DNA of 26,781 nucleotides from an uncultured Lachnospiraceae bacterium (GCA_910576895.1 CAJTJZ010000042.1:1-26781); one strand, 5' to 3'. Numbered from the stretch's first letter, positions 15,213 to 23,702 are shown. A program made the numbers and translations. Notes: generated by a model from the sequence alone, not told the origin.

Positions 15213-15662
15213 ATGGATAAAATAGATAAAAAATTAATTAGTCTTCTTCAGGAGAATGCAAGATATTCCTTAAAGCAGCTTGCAGAACAGGTATACTTAT
15301 CTTCTCCTGCTGTTTCGTCAAGAATAGAACGTTTGCAGCGAGAAGGATATATTAAGGGATATTGTGCCATTGTTGATGAACAAAAGCTTGGTTATCATAT
15401 TATGGCATATATTGGACTGGAGATTTCTCCAAAGCAGAAGGGAGAGTTTTATCCATTTATTACTAATTGTCCCAATGTATTAGAATGCAATTGTGTTACA
15501 GGAAACTATTCTATGTTGCTTAAAGTTGCTTTTATGAGTACACAGGAATTAGATCTATTTATTGGAAAATTGCAGGTATTTGGAGAAACACAAACACAAA
15601 TTGTTTTTTCTACGATAGTGCATCCAAGAGGAATTAAAACAATAGAAGAAGATGAAGAATAA
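15213..15662 (+). CDS. Lrp/AsnC family transcriptional regulator
   Basis: Cytoplasmic DNA-binding protein of 149 residues. The N-terminal winged helix-turn-helix (1-55) reads DKKLISLLQENARYSLKQLA, then SSPAVSSRIERLQREGYIKGY, the standard AsnC-type arrangement. The C-terminal RAM/effector domain (65-140) follows with CPNVLECNCVTGNYSMLLKV. Members usually sense an amino acid and assemble as dimers to octamers; the ligand here is unknown. ATG 15213 follows AGAGAGGGATTTTT. A TTG at 15180 in frame lies in the terminator T run and is rejected. It is flanked by two ECF units, but its own promoter and terminator suggest independent control. Confidence 0.93.
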   Translation: MDKIDKKLISLLQENARYSLKQLAEQVYLSSPAVSSRIERLQREGYIKGYCAIVDEQKLGYHIMAYIGLEISPKQKGEFYPFITNCPNVLECNCVTGNYSMLLKVAFMSTQELDLFIGKLQVFGETQTQIVFSTIVHPRGIKTIEEDEE

Positions 15663-15768
15663 AAATAAGAAAAAAAATAAAATTGTGTGGCTTTTTTTTG
15701 ATATTCTGTGAGTTATTAATAGAGCAGTCTTTATAGAACCTAAGTTGACGAACATAGATTTTATGAAG

Positions 15769-15807
15769 AAAACTGTTATGGCTGTTTCTTTGTCTTTTTA
15801 CAGTTTT
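15769..15807. repeat. Inverted repeat upstream of the second ECF gene
   Basis: AAAACTGT (15769-15776) and ACAGTTTT (15800-15807) are perfect inverted arms with a 23-nt spacer, about 50 nt before the ECF start at 15855. It could be an operator or part of the leader; I saw no clear -35/-10 pair beside it. Confidence 0.35.
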
Positions 15808-15854
15808 TACGCTCTTAAAATTCAAAAGAGATTGATCAGGGGAGGGATTTACGA

Positions 15855-16403
15855 ATGAGTATGCAGTCGTTGTGTACAGACGATGGCATGAAAGAAGTGA
15901 TAGAAACATATTCTGATATGATATATAGAATTGCTGTTGCTCATATGAGAACAAAAGAAGATGCGGAGGATATATATCAAGAGGTTTTTTTAATATATTT
16001 ACAAAAACAGCAGGCATTTCGAGAAGAAGAACATAGAAAGGCATGGTTGATTCGAACAACATTAATATGCTGTAAACGTGCTTTATTAAGTAGTTGGAAA
16101 AAAAGAAATATTTTGACAGAGGATGTAGCAGAAGTGTTTTCTGGTACAGGAAAAGAGAAAGAGCCTATCACATCTTTTGAATTAAAAGAGGAAAATGAGG
16201 TTTATACAGCCGTTCGTTCCTTGCCACAAAAGTATCGAACAGTAATTTATTTATTTTATTTTGAACAGCAGTCTGTAAAAGAAATCAGTGATATTTTAAA
16301 AATACGTCCCGGAACAGTGCGGATGCAGTTGACACGAGGGCGGGAAATGATGAAAGAACTGCTGGTAGATTGTGATGGGAAAGGAGGGAGCAGACGTGGA
16401 TAA
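15855..16403 (+). CDS. ECF-type RNA polymerase sigma factor (second)
   Basis: ECF sigma factor of 182 residues. Region 2 (about 14-75) includes DAEDIYQEVFLIYL and KAWLIRTTLICCKRALL. Region 4 (about 115-170) includes LPQKYRTVIYLFYFEQQSVK, then EISDILKI and recognition helix GTVRMQLTRGREMMKEL. It is clearly a relative of the ECF at 13842 but diverged, so it probably reads different promoters. The start follows AGGGGAGGGATTTACGA. The stop (16401-16403) overlaps the start of the anti-sigma-like gene, the same coupling seen in the first pair. The region between the Lrp gene and this start (about 190 nt) holds an inverted repeat but no obvious consensus promoter. Confidence 0.93.
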   Translation: MSMQSLCTDDGMKEVIETYSDMIYRIAVAHMRTKEDAEDIYQEVFLIYLQKQQAFREEEHRKAWLIRTTLICCKRALLSSWKKRNILTEDVAEVFSGTGKEKEPITSFELKEENEVYTAVRSLPQKYRTVIYLFYFEQQSVKEISDILKIRPGTVRMQLTRGREMMKELLVDCDGKGGSRRG

Positions 16404-17898
16404 TAAGCGTTTTATGGAATTATTTCCAGAGCTAAAGGAAAATACAAGATATGAAGAAAAACAAGTTATATGGAAAAATGGGGAAAAAGAAAAAAATGAG
16501 AAAATAGAACGAGAACAAAAAAAGGAAGAAGAAGTAAAACGAAAAGAATTTTTTGACCATATGAAAATGCAATTACGGCCAGAAAGGTCATGGGAATTAT
16601 CAGAAGCGTGGAAACAAAAAATATGGAAAAAGAAAAAAGGGAAAAGAAAGCTGCTTATGTATAGTGCTACGGCTGCTGCCTGCTTGATTCTTGTTATTGT
16701 TCTTCCAAATCTTTCTGAACTTTTAAAGATGTCAGAACAAGAAGAAATGTCAAAACATGAGAATGTTGCTTTTGTTTTGGAAGATCATTCTGATGAAAAT
16801 AAGGAAGAAATTGTTTTAGATAATGGAAATAAAGAGAAAGAAGTTTTAGATGAAGAAAAAGATAAGGATAATATGGATCAAAAAGAGATAGTGCAAAAAG
16901 AAACAAAACAAGATCCAGTGGATAATAACTTAAAGGATAAGATAAAAGAGAAAATAGTAGATAATCAAGGAACAGAGGATAATTTTAGTGATCATAGTAC
17001 AACTGGCGGAAAGAAAGGTATAGAAGAAACAGTGCAAGAAACGGGAAAACAAGAGAAAAAAAGTAAAGATAAGAAACAATCAGATGAAAAAATAGAGTCA
17101 AAAAAGAAAGATGAAAAGGATGCTCAAAAGGATAATACAAAGTCAAAGGATATTGAGAAAGGTAATCATAATTCAGAACAAGATCAAAAATCAGAGATAC
17201 AAACAGAGGGGACAGAACATGATAATGTAGATAGCACTAGCATAGATGATAGGGATATAAATACTACTTTTCCAGAAAATATTATAAGAGATGAAATAAA
17301 TGATGAAAATACAGAAGTAACAGCGGAAACTACTACAGGAGGCAATGATGCAGCGATTAATAACATAGCAATAGATGACACAAATGATGATGCAATAGAG
17401 AAAGCTACGGACGCAATAGCTGAGATAGTAATAGATACAGAAAATGATTTTGTATTACAAGATAATGTAACGCCAGAATCTGTGCAAGCCCCCACAGAAA
17501 GTGAAGATGAAATTACAGATGCTGATTTTCAAAATGCATTACATGATTTTAAGGAAGAAGAACAAGAAGCAGATATAGAAGATCAAAATGACAGTGGAGA
17601 AAGCAAGAAGATAACAAAAGAAGCAATGGAAAAGAAATTGAAAACTTATCCTTATCTTTATTATAATCAGGAACAGAAGGAAAGTTGGTATTATGCAGAA
17701 GAAAAATTGCAAAGTAGTGTAGAGGGAAAAAAGTTATTAGGAATGGCTTTGATTTTTAAAGAAAAATCTCTTGTAATAGAAGAACATGGAAATGCACAAC
17801 AGAGTGTATTTATTTATGGAGATGAAAAAGATTTATCCATTGTATTTATCAGATTTTGGGCTGAGGGGAAAGATTGGTACTATGAGTATAAACAATAG
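16396..17898 (+). CDS. Anti-sigma-like single-pass membrane protein with a long charged linker
   Basis: No named family recognised; the role is assigned from gene order. The product is 500 residues from GTG 16396, which has AGGAGG 8 nt upstream; GTG 16372 would add eight residues. Residues 1-85 are cytoplasmic and very charged, with an MDNKRFMELFPEL start and an LSEAWKQKIWKKKKGKRK segment. Residues 86-105 are the membrane helix. Residues about 112-405 are a low-complexity Asp/Glu/Lys/Asn/Thr linker lacking Cys and nearly lacking aromatics. Residues about 413-500 look folded, rich in Trp and Tyr (TYPYLYYNQEQKESWYY, FIRFWAEGKDWYYEYKQ), and could be the external sensor or inhibitor-binding domain. 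The gene overlaps the ECF stop and is followed 8 nt later by the serpin gene. Confidence 0.75.
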   Translation: MDNKRFMELFPELKENTRYEEKQVIWKNGEKEKNEKIEREQKKEEEVKRKEFFDHMKMQLRPERSWELSEAWKQKIWKKKKGKRKLLMYSATAAACLILVIVLPNLSELLKMSEQEEMSKHENVAFVLEDHSDENKEEIVLDNGNKEKEVLDEEKDKDNMDQKEIVQKETKQDPVDNNLKDKIKEKIVDNQGTEDNFSDHSTTGGKKGIEETVQETGKQEKKSKDKKQSDEKIESKKKDEKDAQKDNTKSKDIEKGNHNSEQDQKSEIQTEGTEHDNVDSTSIDDRDINTTFPENIIRDEINDENTEVTAETTTGGNDAAINNIAIDDTNDDAIEKATDAIAEIVIDTENDFVLQDNVTPESVQAPTESEDEITDADFQNALHDFKEEEQEADIEDQNDSGESKKITKEAMEKKLKTYPYLYYNQEQKESWYYAEEKLQSSVEGKKLLGMALIFKEKSLVIEEHGNAQQSVFIYGDEKDLSIVFIRFWAEGKDWYYEYKQ

Positions 17899-17906
17899 GG
17901 GGTTTT

Positions 17907-19520
17907 ATGATGAAAAGGATATTTTATACTATTTCTACAATATTATTTTTTACAATCCTTATGGCAGGATTTGCGATATTACAGAAAAATTTTGGATATG
18001 CGGCGAAAAAGAGTGAAATCTATTTTTCCCAGAATATAAAAAAATTAGAAGTAGGAAATGCATTTACTTTTAAAGTGTTTGGTGTAAATAATGATAGTAA
18101 AGCTGTTCTGTGGCACTCAAGTAATCCTGAAATTGCAAAAATCAGTAAATGTGGAAAAGTAGTGGCAAGAAAACGTGGAACGACAATGATTACAGCAAGA
18201 GTAATGAAAGGAAGAAAAAAGATTTCGCAAAAATTAACAGTAACCGATCATAAGAGATATCAAAAAAATATGTTAAGGAAAAAAGATTTTAAAAAGAAAA
18301 CAGTAAAAAATTTAAGTAAACAGGTAAAAAAAATAGAAAATTTTGGATGGGATGATATTGGATTTTTGGATTGGAAAGAACTTGATACGTTTTGTTATTC
18401 TATGTTTCAAAAAGCAATCTCTTCAAAAGAAGAAAATCCAGTGATTTCTCCTTTATCTGCGTACTTAGCATTGGCACTTGTTGCAGATGGAGCAAAAGGA
18501 AATACAAAAACACAATTTGATTCTATGCTTGGAAAGAATATGCTTTCAACAAGGATTCATCAATTGACAGAGAGTTTTGCTAAAATATCTGGTAATACAA
18601 AACTTTCAATAGCAGATTCTATTTGGTTAGATGATCTTTTTACTGCAAATGATTCTTGGCTTTCTAATATGGTAAATTATTATGATGCAGAAATTTTTCA
18701 GACAGATCTTAGTACAGATATTGCAAGACAGAAGATAAATCAATGGGTGTCGAAAAAAACAAAAAAATTAATCCCTTCTATGTTTAAAGAGAATTTAGAA
18801 GAAGATGTTGCACTTCTTTTAATGAATACTATTTACTTAAAAGCAAAATGGATGAATCCATTTGATTCTGCTTTGACCAATCAGCGTACTTTTATAAATG
18901 AAAATGGAAAAGAAACAAAAACGAAATTTATGAATCAATATAAGAGTTATTGTTCTTATTTTAAAAGTAAAGATGCAGAGGGTGTTATTTTGCCTTATGA
19001 TGATGAACGACTTTCTATGATTGCCATTTTGCCAAAAGGGGATATAACAGCAACAGAACTAGCAAAAAAGCTAACAGGAAAGAAGATTTCCAACTATATT
19101 AAAAATGCAGAAGCAACGTATAGCAATCTTCATTTGCCAAAATTTACAATGCAGTATTCAAAAAAAATGAATGATATTTTAATAGAAATGGGATTAGAAG
19201 ATGCTTTTTCTCCATCAAAGGCAGACTTTACCGGAATTAGTACAACAAAAAATGGAGATAACAGTCTTTATATTAGTGAAGTATTACAGAAAGTAAAAAT
19301 AAAAGTAAAAGAAGATGGAACACAGGCAGCAGCCGCGACCAATATTTCTATGAAAACTACAGGTGCTATTCCAACAGAAGAAGCAAAAGAAATTACCTTT
19401 GATAAACCATTTCTTTATCTTATTGTAGATACAAAAACACCATTTGGAGACAATGATTTTAATGAAGAAGGCGATTTTAATCTGCCATTATTTATGGGAA
19501 TGGTAACAGAATTAGAATAA
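17907..19520 (+). CDS. Secreted serpin with N-terminal Ig-like domain
   Basis: Exported serine-protease inhibitor (serpin, MEROPS I4) of 537 residues. Residues 1-33 are a signal peptide or signal anchor. Residues 36-114 are a bacterial Ig-like (Big_2 type) domain with LWHSSNPEIAKISKCGKVVA and RGTTMITARV. Residues about 155-537 are the serpin fold: NPVISPLSAYLALALVADGA, LLMNTIYLKAKWMNPF, LHLPKF, and the reactive loop 469-489. The loop hinge EDGTQAAAAT matches inhibitory serpins, which need small residues there to insert after cleavage; the scissile bond is probably near K483-G486. Near the end, FLYLIVDTKTPFG is followed by an acidic insert and then PLFMGMV. GGGGG lies 4 nt before ATG 17907 and 7 nt before ATG 17910, so MKR may be the true start. 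Likely third gene of the ECF operon. Confidence 0.93.
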   Translation: MMKRIFYTISTILFFTILMAGFAILQKNFGYAAKKSEIYFSQNIKKLEVGNAFTFKVFGVNNDSKAVLWHSSNPEIAKISKCGKVVARKRGTTMITARVMKGRKKISQKLTVTDHKRYQKNMLRKKDFKKKTVKNLSKQVKKIENFGWDDIGFLDWKELDTFCYSMFQKAISSKEENPVISPLSAYLALALVADGAKGNTKTQFDSMLGKNMLSTRIHQLTESFAKISGNTKLSIADSIWLDDLFTANDSWLSNMVNYYDAEIFQTDLSTDIARQKINQWVSKKTKKLIPSMFKENLEEDVALLLMNTIYLKAKWMNPFDSALTNQRTFINENGKETKTKFMNQYKSYCSYFKSKDAEGVILPYDDERLSMIAILPKGDITATELAKKLTGKKISNYIKNAEATYSNLHLPKFTMQYSKKMNDILIEMGLEDAFSPSKADFTGISTTKNGDNSLYISEVLQKVKIKVKEDGTQAAAATNISMKTTGAIPTEEAKEITFDKPFLYLIVDTKTPFGDNDFNEEGDFNLPLFMGMVTELE

Positions 19521-19528
19521 TAAAAAAT

Positions 19529-19578
19529 AAAGATAAAGTTTTCTATGAAAAGGGAAAAGGAAACTTTATCTTTGTTTT
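19529..19578. terminator. Bidirectional terminator between the serpin and RecD2 genes
   Basis: AAAGATAAAGTTT (19529-19541) pairs perfectly over 13 bp with AAACTTTATCTTT (19561-19573). Forward reading is followed by GTTTTTATT, and reverse reading by TTATTTTTTATT. It serves both convergent genes. Confidence 0.85.
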
Positions 19579-19580
19579 TA

Positions 19581-21719
19581 TTAGTTTTCTTGATTGTCTT
19601 TTATCAGTCTTTCTTGAAGCATCGTATTTCTTTTTGCTGCAATTGCATTCTGAACAGAATAAGATAATGCCTTTTTTGTTCCAACAATAACTAAAATCTG
19701 CTTTGCTCTTGTAATTCCTGTATAAAGCAGATTACGTTGCAGCATTTTATAATGACTCATAATGATAGGCATTACGACAATTGGATATTCCGATCCTTGC
19801 GATTTATGAATGGTAATCGCATAGGCAAGAACTAATTCATCTAATTCCGTAACTTCATATTCCACAAGGCGACCATCAAAGTTGACTTGTAAGGTACGTT
19901 CTTCTAAATTTACATGCTCAATAATGCCAATATCACCATTGAAAACTTCTTTATCATAATTATTTTTTATTTGCATTACTTTATCCTTTTGGCGAAAAAG
20001 AAAGCCGCTATGCCGCAATCCAATTCCTTCTGGATTTAAAGCTTCCTGCATAGCAAGATTGAGATAAATAGAGCCTACCATACCTTTTTGCATTGGAGTA
20101 AGTACTTGAATAAGCGAAGAAGGGATTTTATAATAACGTGCTAATCGGTTCTTCACTAAATCTACAATTTCTTCTGTCACTTCTTCTTTTGTTTCTTTTT
20201 GAATAAAAAAGAAATCGGCTGTATTTCCATTCGAAATATCAGGCATATAACCAGAATTAATACGATGAGCATTCATGATAATACGGCTTTTTTGTGCTTG
20301 TCTAAAAATATGGGTAAGTTGAATTACTGGAAAACAATGGGATTCCATAATATCCTTTAATACATTTCCTGCTCCTACGGATGGAAGTTGATCAATATCA
20401 CCAATCAGGATTAATCGCATTCCCTTTGGAATCGCTTTTAATAAAGCATTCATTAAAATAATATCAATCATAGAACATTCATCAATAATAAGAACATCAC
20501 CCTCTAATGGATGGTCTTCATTTCTTTGATAGCCTTCTGGTGGTTTACACTCTAAAAGGCGGTGAATTGTTTTTGCTTCCATTCCTGTTGCTTCACTCAT
20601 TCGTTTTGCTGCCCTGCCTGTAGGTGCTGCTAATAAAATTTTTAATCCATAAGTAAGATAAGCAGTAATAATTCCTTTTGTTGTTGTAGTTTTGCCAGTT
20701 CCCGGGCCGCCAGATAACACCATAACTTTAGAGATCATAGCTTGACAAATAGCATTTTCCTGAATTTTATCATAATGCATATGTACCGTTTGTTCAATTT
20801 GATGGATATTAATATTACCTGAAATGGTTTTACTTGCAGATGTTTTTGCTAGTCGAAGAAGTTTATTTGCTGTTCCTATTTCTGCATAATAAAAAGGCGG
20901 AAGATAAATAGCATCTTCATCTTGAATGAAGTCATGCTCTTTTAAAGCCTGATCCATTGTCATAATTAGATAAGTTTCTTCCACATCTAATAAAGAAACA
21001 GCTTTAGAAATCAATTGCTCTTTTTTTGCATATACATGACCATCCTCTGCTAAGGAGCTTAAAGTATACATTAAACCACTGCGTAGCCTAACATAAGATT
21101 CTTTTGCAAATCCTAGTTGTTCTGCAATTTGATCTGCTGTTTTAAATCCAATTCCCCAGATATCATCTGCTAAACAATAGGGATTTTCTTTTACTTTTTC
21201 AATACTTTTATTTCCATATTGTCGATAAATTTTTGCTGCAAAACTTGTACTAATATTATATTCTTGTAAAAAGAGCATCACATTTTTAATTTCTTTTTGC
21301 CGTTCCCAGCTTTCCTGAATAAGCTGTACTCGTTTTTTCCCAATTCCAGAGATTTCAAAAAGTTTATCACTATTTTTTTCAATAATCTGAATTGTATCTA
21401 TTCCAAATTTTTGTACAATGCGATTTGCAAATTTTGGGCCAACACCTTTAATTAGACCACTTCCCAGATATTTTTCAATGCCATATACAGTAGCTGGCAG
21501 TGTTTCTTCCCATTTTTGTGCCATAAATTGTCTGCCATATTTATTATCAATTTTCCAGTCACCATCAATCAAAAGAACAGAACCAACGTTTACATCAAGC
21601 AAATTTCCAACAATAGCGACTAAGTCACGATATCCTTTTACTCTTGCTTTTAAAACAGTGTATCCATTTTCTGGATTTTGATAAATGATTCGTTCTACAA
21701 TACAGCGGATTTTTATCAT
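19581..21719 (-). CDS. recD2: RecD2-type ATP-dependent DNA helicase
   Basis: Cytoplasmic SF1B 5'-to-3' helicase of 712 residues, acting in DNA repair and replication-fork processing outside RecBCD. The N-terminal OB-like segment (1-75) and helix-hairpin-helix region (KGVGPKFANRIVQKFG at 91-106, GIGKKRVQLI at 125-134, WGIGFKTADQIA at 188-199) mark RecD2. Helicase motifs follow: Walker A GGPGTGKTTT (337-346), AAPTGRAAKRM, Walker B IIDECSMID (411-419), GDIDQLPSVGAGNVLKD (440 onwards), the LTHIFRQ arginine, AITIHKSQGSEYP, and LLYTGITRAKQ near the C-terminus. The start follows GAAAGGATGGAATGCC. It is monocistronic, with a promoter candidate at 21756. Confidence 0.94.
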   Translation of the reverse strand: MIKIRCIVERIIYQNPENGYTVLKARVKGYRDLVAIVGNLLDVNVGSVLLIDGDWKIDNKYGRQFMAQKWEETLPATVYGIEKYLGSGLIKGVGPKFANRIVQKFGIDTIQIIEKNSDKLFEISGIGKKRVQLIQESWERQKEIKNVMLFLQEYNISTSFAAKIYRQYGNKSIEKVKENPYCLADDIWGIGFKTADQIAEQLGFAKESYVRLRSGLMYTLSSLAEDGHVYAKKEQLISKAVSLLDVEETYLIMTMDQALKEHDFIQDEDAIYLPPFYYAEIGTANKLLRLAKTSASKTISGNINIHQIEQTVHMHYDKIQENAICQAMISKVMVLSGGPGTGKTTTTKGIITAYLTYGLKILLAAPTGRAAKRMSEATGMEAKTIHRLLECKPPEGYQRNEDHPLEGDVLIIDECSMIDIILMNALLKAIPKGMRLILIGDIDQLPSVGAGNVLKDIMESHCFPVIQLTHIFRQAQKSRIIMNAHRINSGYMPDISNGNTADFFFIQKETKEEVTEEIVDLVKNRLARYYKIPSSLIQVLTPMQKGMVGSIYLNLAMQEALNPEGIGLRHSGFLFRQKDKVMQIKNNYDKEVFNGDIGIIEHVNLEERTLQVNFDGRLVEYEVTELDELVLAYAITIHKSQGSEYPIVVMPIIMSHYKMLQRNLLYTGITRAKQILVIVGTKKALSYSVQNAIAAKRNTMLQERLIKDNQEN

Positions 21720-21755
21720 GGCATTCCATCCTTTCGTTTATTTATAAACAAAATT

Positions 21756-21764
21756 ATTATATCA
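21756..21764 (-). promoter_or_regulatory. Extended -10 element for recD2
   Basis: Reading the minus strand, TGATATAAT is a perfect extended -10 (TGn-TATAAT). The -35 region is weak (TGACTT at about 17 nt), which is acceptable for extended -10 promoters. The leader to the recD2 ATG would be about 30 nt. Confidence 0.45.
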
Positions 21765-21832
21765 TAAAAAGATAGGAAAGTCACTAAATTTTTCCAAAGT
21801 ATAAAAAAAGACTTTTTTCACTTTCTGATTTA

Positions 21833-21841
21833 TGATATAAT
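21833..21841 (+). promoter_or_regulatory. Extended -10 element, forward strand
   Basis: TGATATAAT again, an extended -10 identical to the divergent one at 21756 but on the plus strand. No good -35 is visible. It would give a leader of about 115 nt to the HAD gene at 21965. Confidence 0.4.
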
Positions 21842-21964
21842 AAGCAAGTATCTTCTTAGTTATAAAGATTTTTAAAGAAATTTTTATAATATAATGAAAG
21901 AATATCAATAAAAAATGTAAAAAATAATGCAACTTACTTAGCAGGGAAAGAGAGAATTAATCAT

Positions 21965-22774
21965 ATGAAAACCTTATATGTATCAGATTTAGATGGCACA
22001 TTGCTTAGAAGTAATGAAAGAACATCGAATTATACTAATTATATTATTAATAAATTAACAAAACAGGGAATGATTTTTTCTTATGCAACCGCTCGCTCTT
22101 TTGTTACAGCAAAAAAAGTGGCAGAAGGAATTTATGTTCATCTTCCCTTGATTATTTATAATGGTACTTTTATTTTAGATAATATAACAAATCAAATGTT
22201 GTTGGAAAATTATTTTGATTCTAGTATTGATATCGTAATTCAGGAATTAATAGAAAATGATATTTATCCTCTTGTATATTCTTATATAAATAATCAAGAA
22301 AAATTTTCTTATATTCCTGAAAAATGTTCCAGAGGAATGAAACAATTTCTAGCTGCAAGAAAAGGAGATCAAAGACATCATGCAGTAAAGACAGGAGATG
22401 AGCTGCTTATAGGAAATAAATTTTATATTAACTGTATTGATGAACCAGAAAAATTGAAGTCATTTTATGAGAAATATAAGGAAACCTATCATGTAATTTA
22501 TCAAAGGGATATTTATTCAAAGGAACAGTGGCTAGAATTATTACCAAAAGAAGCATCAAAAGCAAATGCAGCATTACAATTAAAAAAATTATTGCAATGT
22601 GATAAATTAGTTGTATTTGGAGATGGAAAAAATGATATTGATATGTTTCAGGTAGCAGATGAATGTTATGCAGTAGAAAATGCTGTGGATGAATTAAAGC
22701 AGATTGCAACCGATATTATAGGCAGTAATGAAGATGATGGTGTTGCAAAGTGGTTGGAAAGAAATGTAAAATAA
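21965..22774 (+). CDS. Cof-type HAD hydrolase (subfamily IIB phosphatase)
   Basis: Cytoplasmic HAD phosphatase of 269 residues acting on small phosphorylated metabolites. Motif I is VSDLDGTLL with D8 and D10. Motif II is SYATARS. The C2B-type cap lies between about 80 and 190. A Lys-containing segment KEASKANAALQLKKLL is followed by motif IV, VFGDGKNDIDMF (D220 and D224), then AVENAVDELK and the IIGSNEDDGVAKWL ending typical of Cof/YidA proteins. The substrate cannot be inferred. The start follows AGGGAAAGAGAG at a spacing of about 9-12 nt. It lies 97 nt upstream of the RNA methyltransferase gene on the same strand. Confidence 0.92.
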   Translation: MKTLYVSDLDGTLLRSNERTSNYTNYIINKLTKQGMIFSYATARSFVTAKKVAEGIYVHLPLIIYNGTFILDNITNQMLLENYFDSSIDIVIQELIENDIYPLVYSYINNQEKFSYIPEKCSRGMKQFLAARKGDQRHHAVKTGDELLIGNKFYINCIDEPEKLKSFYEKYKETYHVIYQRDIYSKEQWLELLPKEASKANAALQLKKLLQCDKLVVFGDGKNDIDMFQVADECYAVENAVDELKQIATDIIGSNEDDGVAKWLERNVK

Positions 22775-22871
22775 TCTTCTATAAAGTAAAATAATTATAA
22801 GTTCTACTATAATTAGGATACATATGCAAATTATTTAGGAAAAACCTACAGTTACAGAAAGGATTTTATTT

Positions 22872-23702
22872 ATGAAAACAACGAATATTATTACAAGAAA
22901 TAATAGTTTTCAGCATTTTCAGGTGTTAAAAACAAATCGTAAGAAAAGATATCAATATAAAGAATTTTTAGTAGAAGGTGTTCGTAGTATTAATAAAGCA
23001 GTAGAAAAAAATTGGCATATTAAATCATTTCTTTTTGGAAAGGATGCTTGCTCTGATTGGGCAAAAAATTTATTAAAAACAGTACAAACAGAAGAAAATT
23101 ATTGTCTGTCGAAAGAACTTTTGCAAGAACTAAGTGGAAAAACAGATACTTCAGAACTTTTAGCTGTGATAGAAATGAGAGAAGATATTGTATTAGATCA
23201 CTATATTTCAGAGAATCCATTTCTTGTTTTATTTGACAGACCATCAAATAAAGGAAATCTTGGTACATTAATTCGTTCTTGTGATGCTCTTGGAGCAGAT
23301 CTTTTAATTATAACAGGGCATTCTGTTGATTTATATGATCCAGATGTTATTGTGTCTGCTATGGGATCGTTTTTTAATTTGCCAGTGATTAGAATTTCAG
23401 AACAACAAAAGCTTTGGGAGTTGATAGAGAAAATGAAAAAAAACTATCCAAGTTTTAAAACAGTTGGTACAACGGCACATAGACAGACACCTATATATAA
23501 AGTTGATTTTACAACACCTGTTATGCTGATGATTGGAAATGAGACTATGGGTTTGAGCCAAACATTAAAAGAAAAATGTGATATTACCTGTACAATTCCT
23601 ATGGCAGAACAATCATATGCATCTTCTTTTAATGTAAGTTGTGCAGCTTCTATTATGATGTATGAATTGACAAGACAAAGGAACTATGACCCGCTGGACT
23701 GA
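22872..23702 (+). CDS. TrmH/SpoU-family RNA 2'-O-methyltransferase
   Basis: Cytoplasmic SAM-dependent RNA ribose methyltransferase of 276 residues. An N-terminal substrate-binding domain (about 10-105; RKKRYQYKEFLVEGVRSINKA) precedes the SPOUT knot. Motif 1 is PSNKGNLGTLIRSCDALGA (124-142), motif 2 is MLMIGNETMGLS (218-229) and motif 3 is IPMAEQSYASSFNVSCAASI (242-261). Many relatives have SLNVSVA in motif 3; the Phe and Cys here are mild changes. The N-terminal domain suggests an rRNA (23S) rather than tRNA substrate, which I cannot settle. ATG 22872 follows GAAAGGATTTTATTT. Its 3' end overlaps the convergent permease gene by 19 bp with no terminator between them. Confidence 0.92.
   Translation: MKTTNIITRNNSFQHFQVLKTNRKKRYQYKEFLVEGVRSINKAVEKNWHIKSFLFGKDACSDWAKNLLKTVQTEENYCLSKELLQELSGKTDTSELLAVIEMREDIVLDHYISENPFLVLFDRPSNKGNLGTLIRSCDALGADLLIITGHSVDLYDPDVIVSAMGSFFNLPVIRISEQQKLWELIEKMKKNYPSFKTVGTTAHRQTPIYKVDFTTPVMLMIGNETMGLSQTLKEKCDITCTIPMAEQSYASSFNVSCAASIMMYELTRQRNYDPLD

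Noticed and set aside
17184..17495. Minus-strand reading frame opposite the charged linker
   Set aside because: It is an antisense mirror of a Glu/Asp/Thr-rich repeat-like coding region, giving a Ser/Val-rich product with no ribosome binding site.
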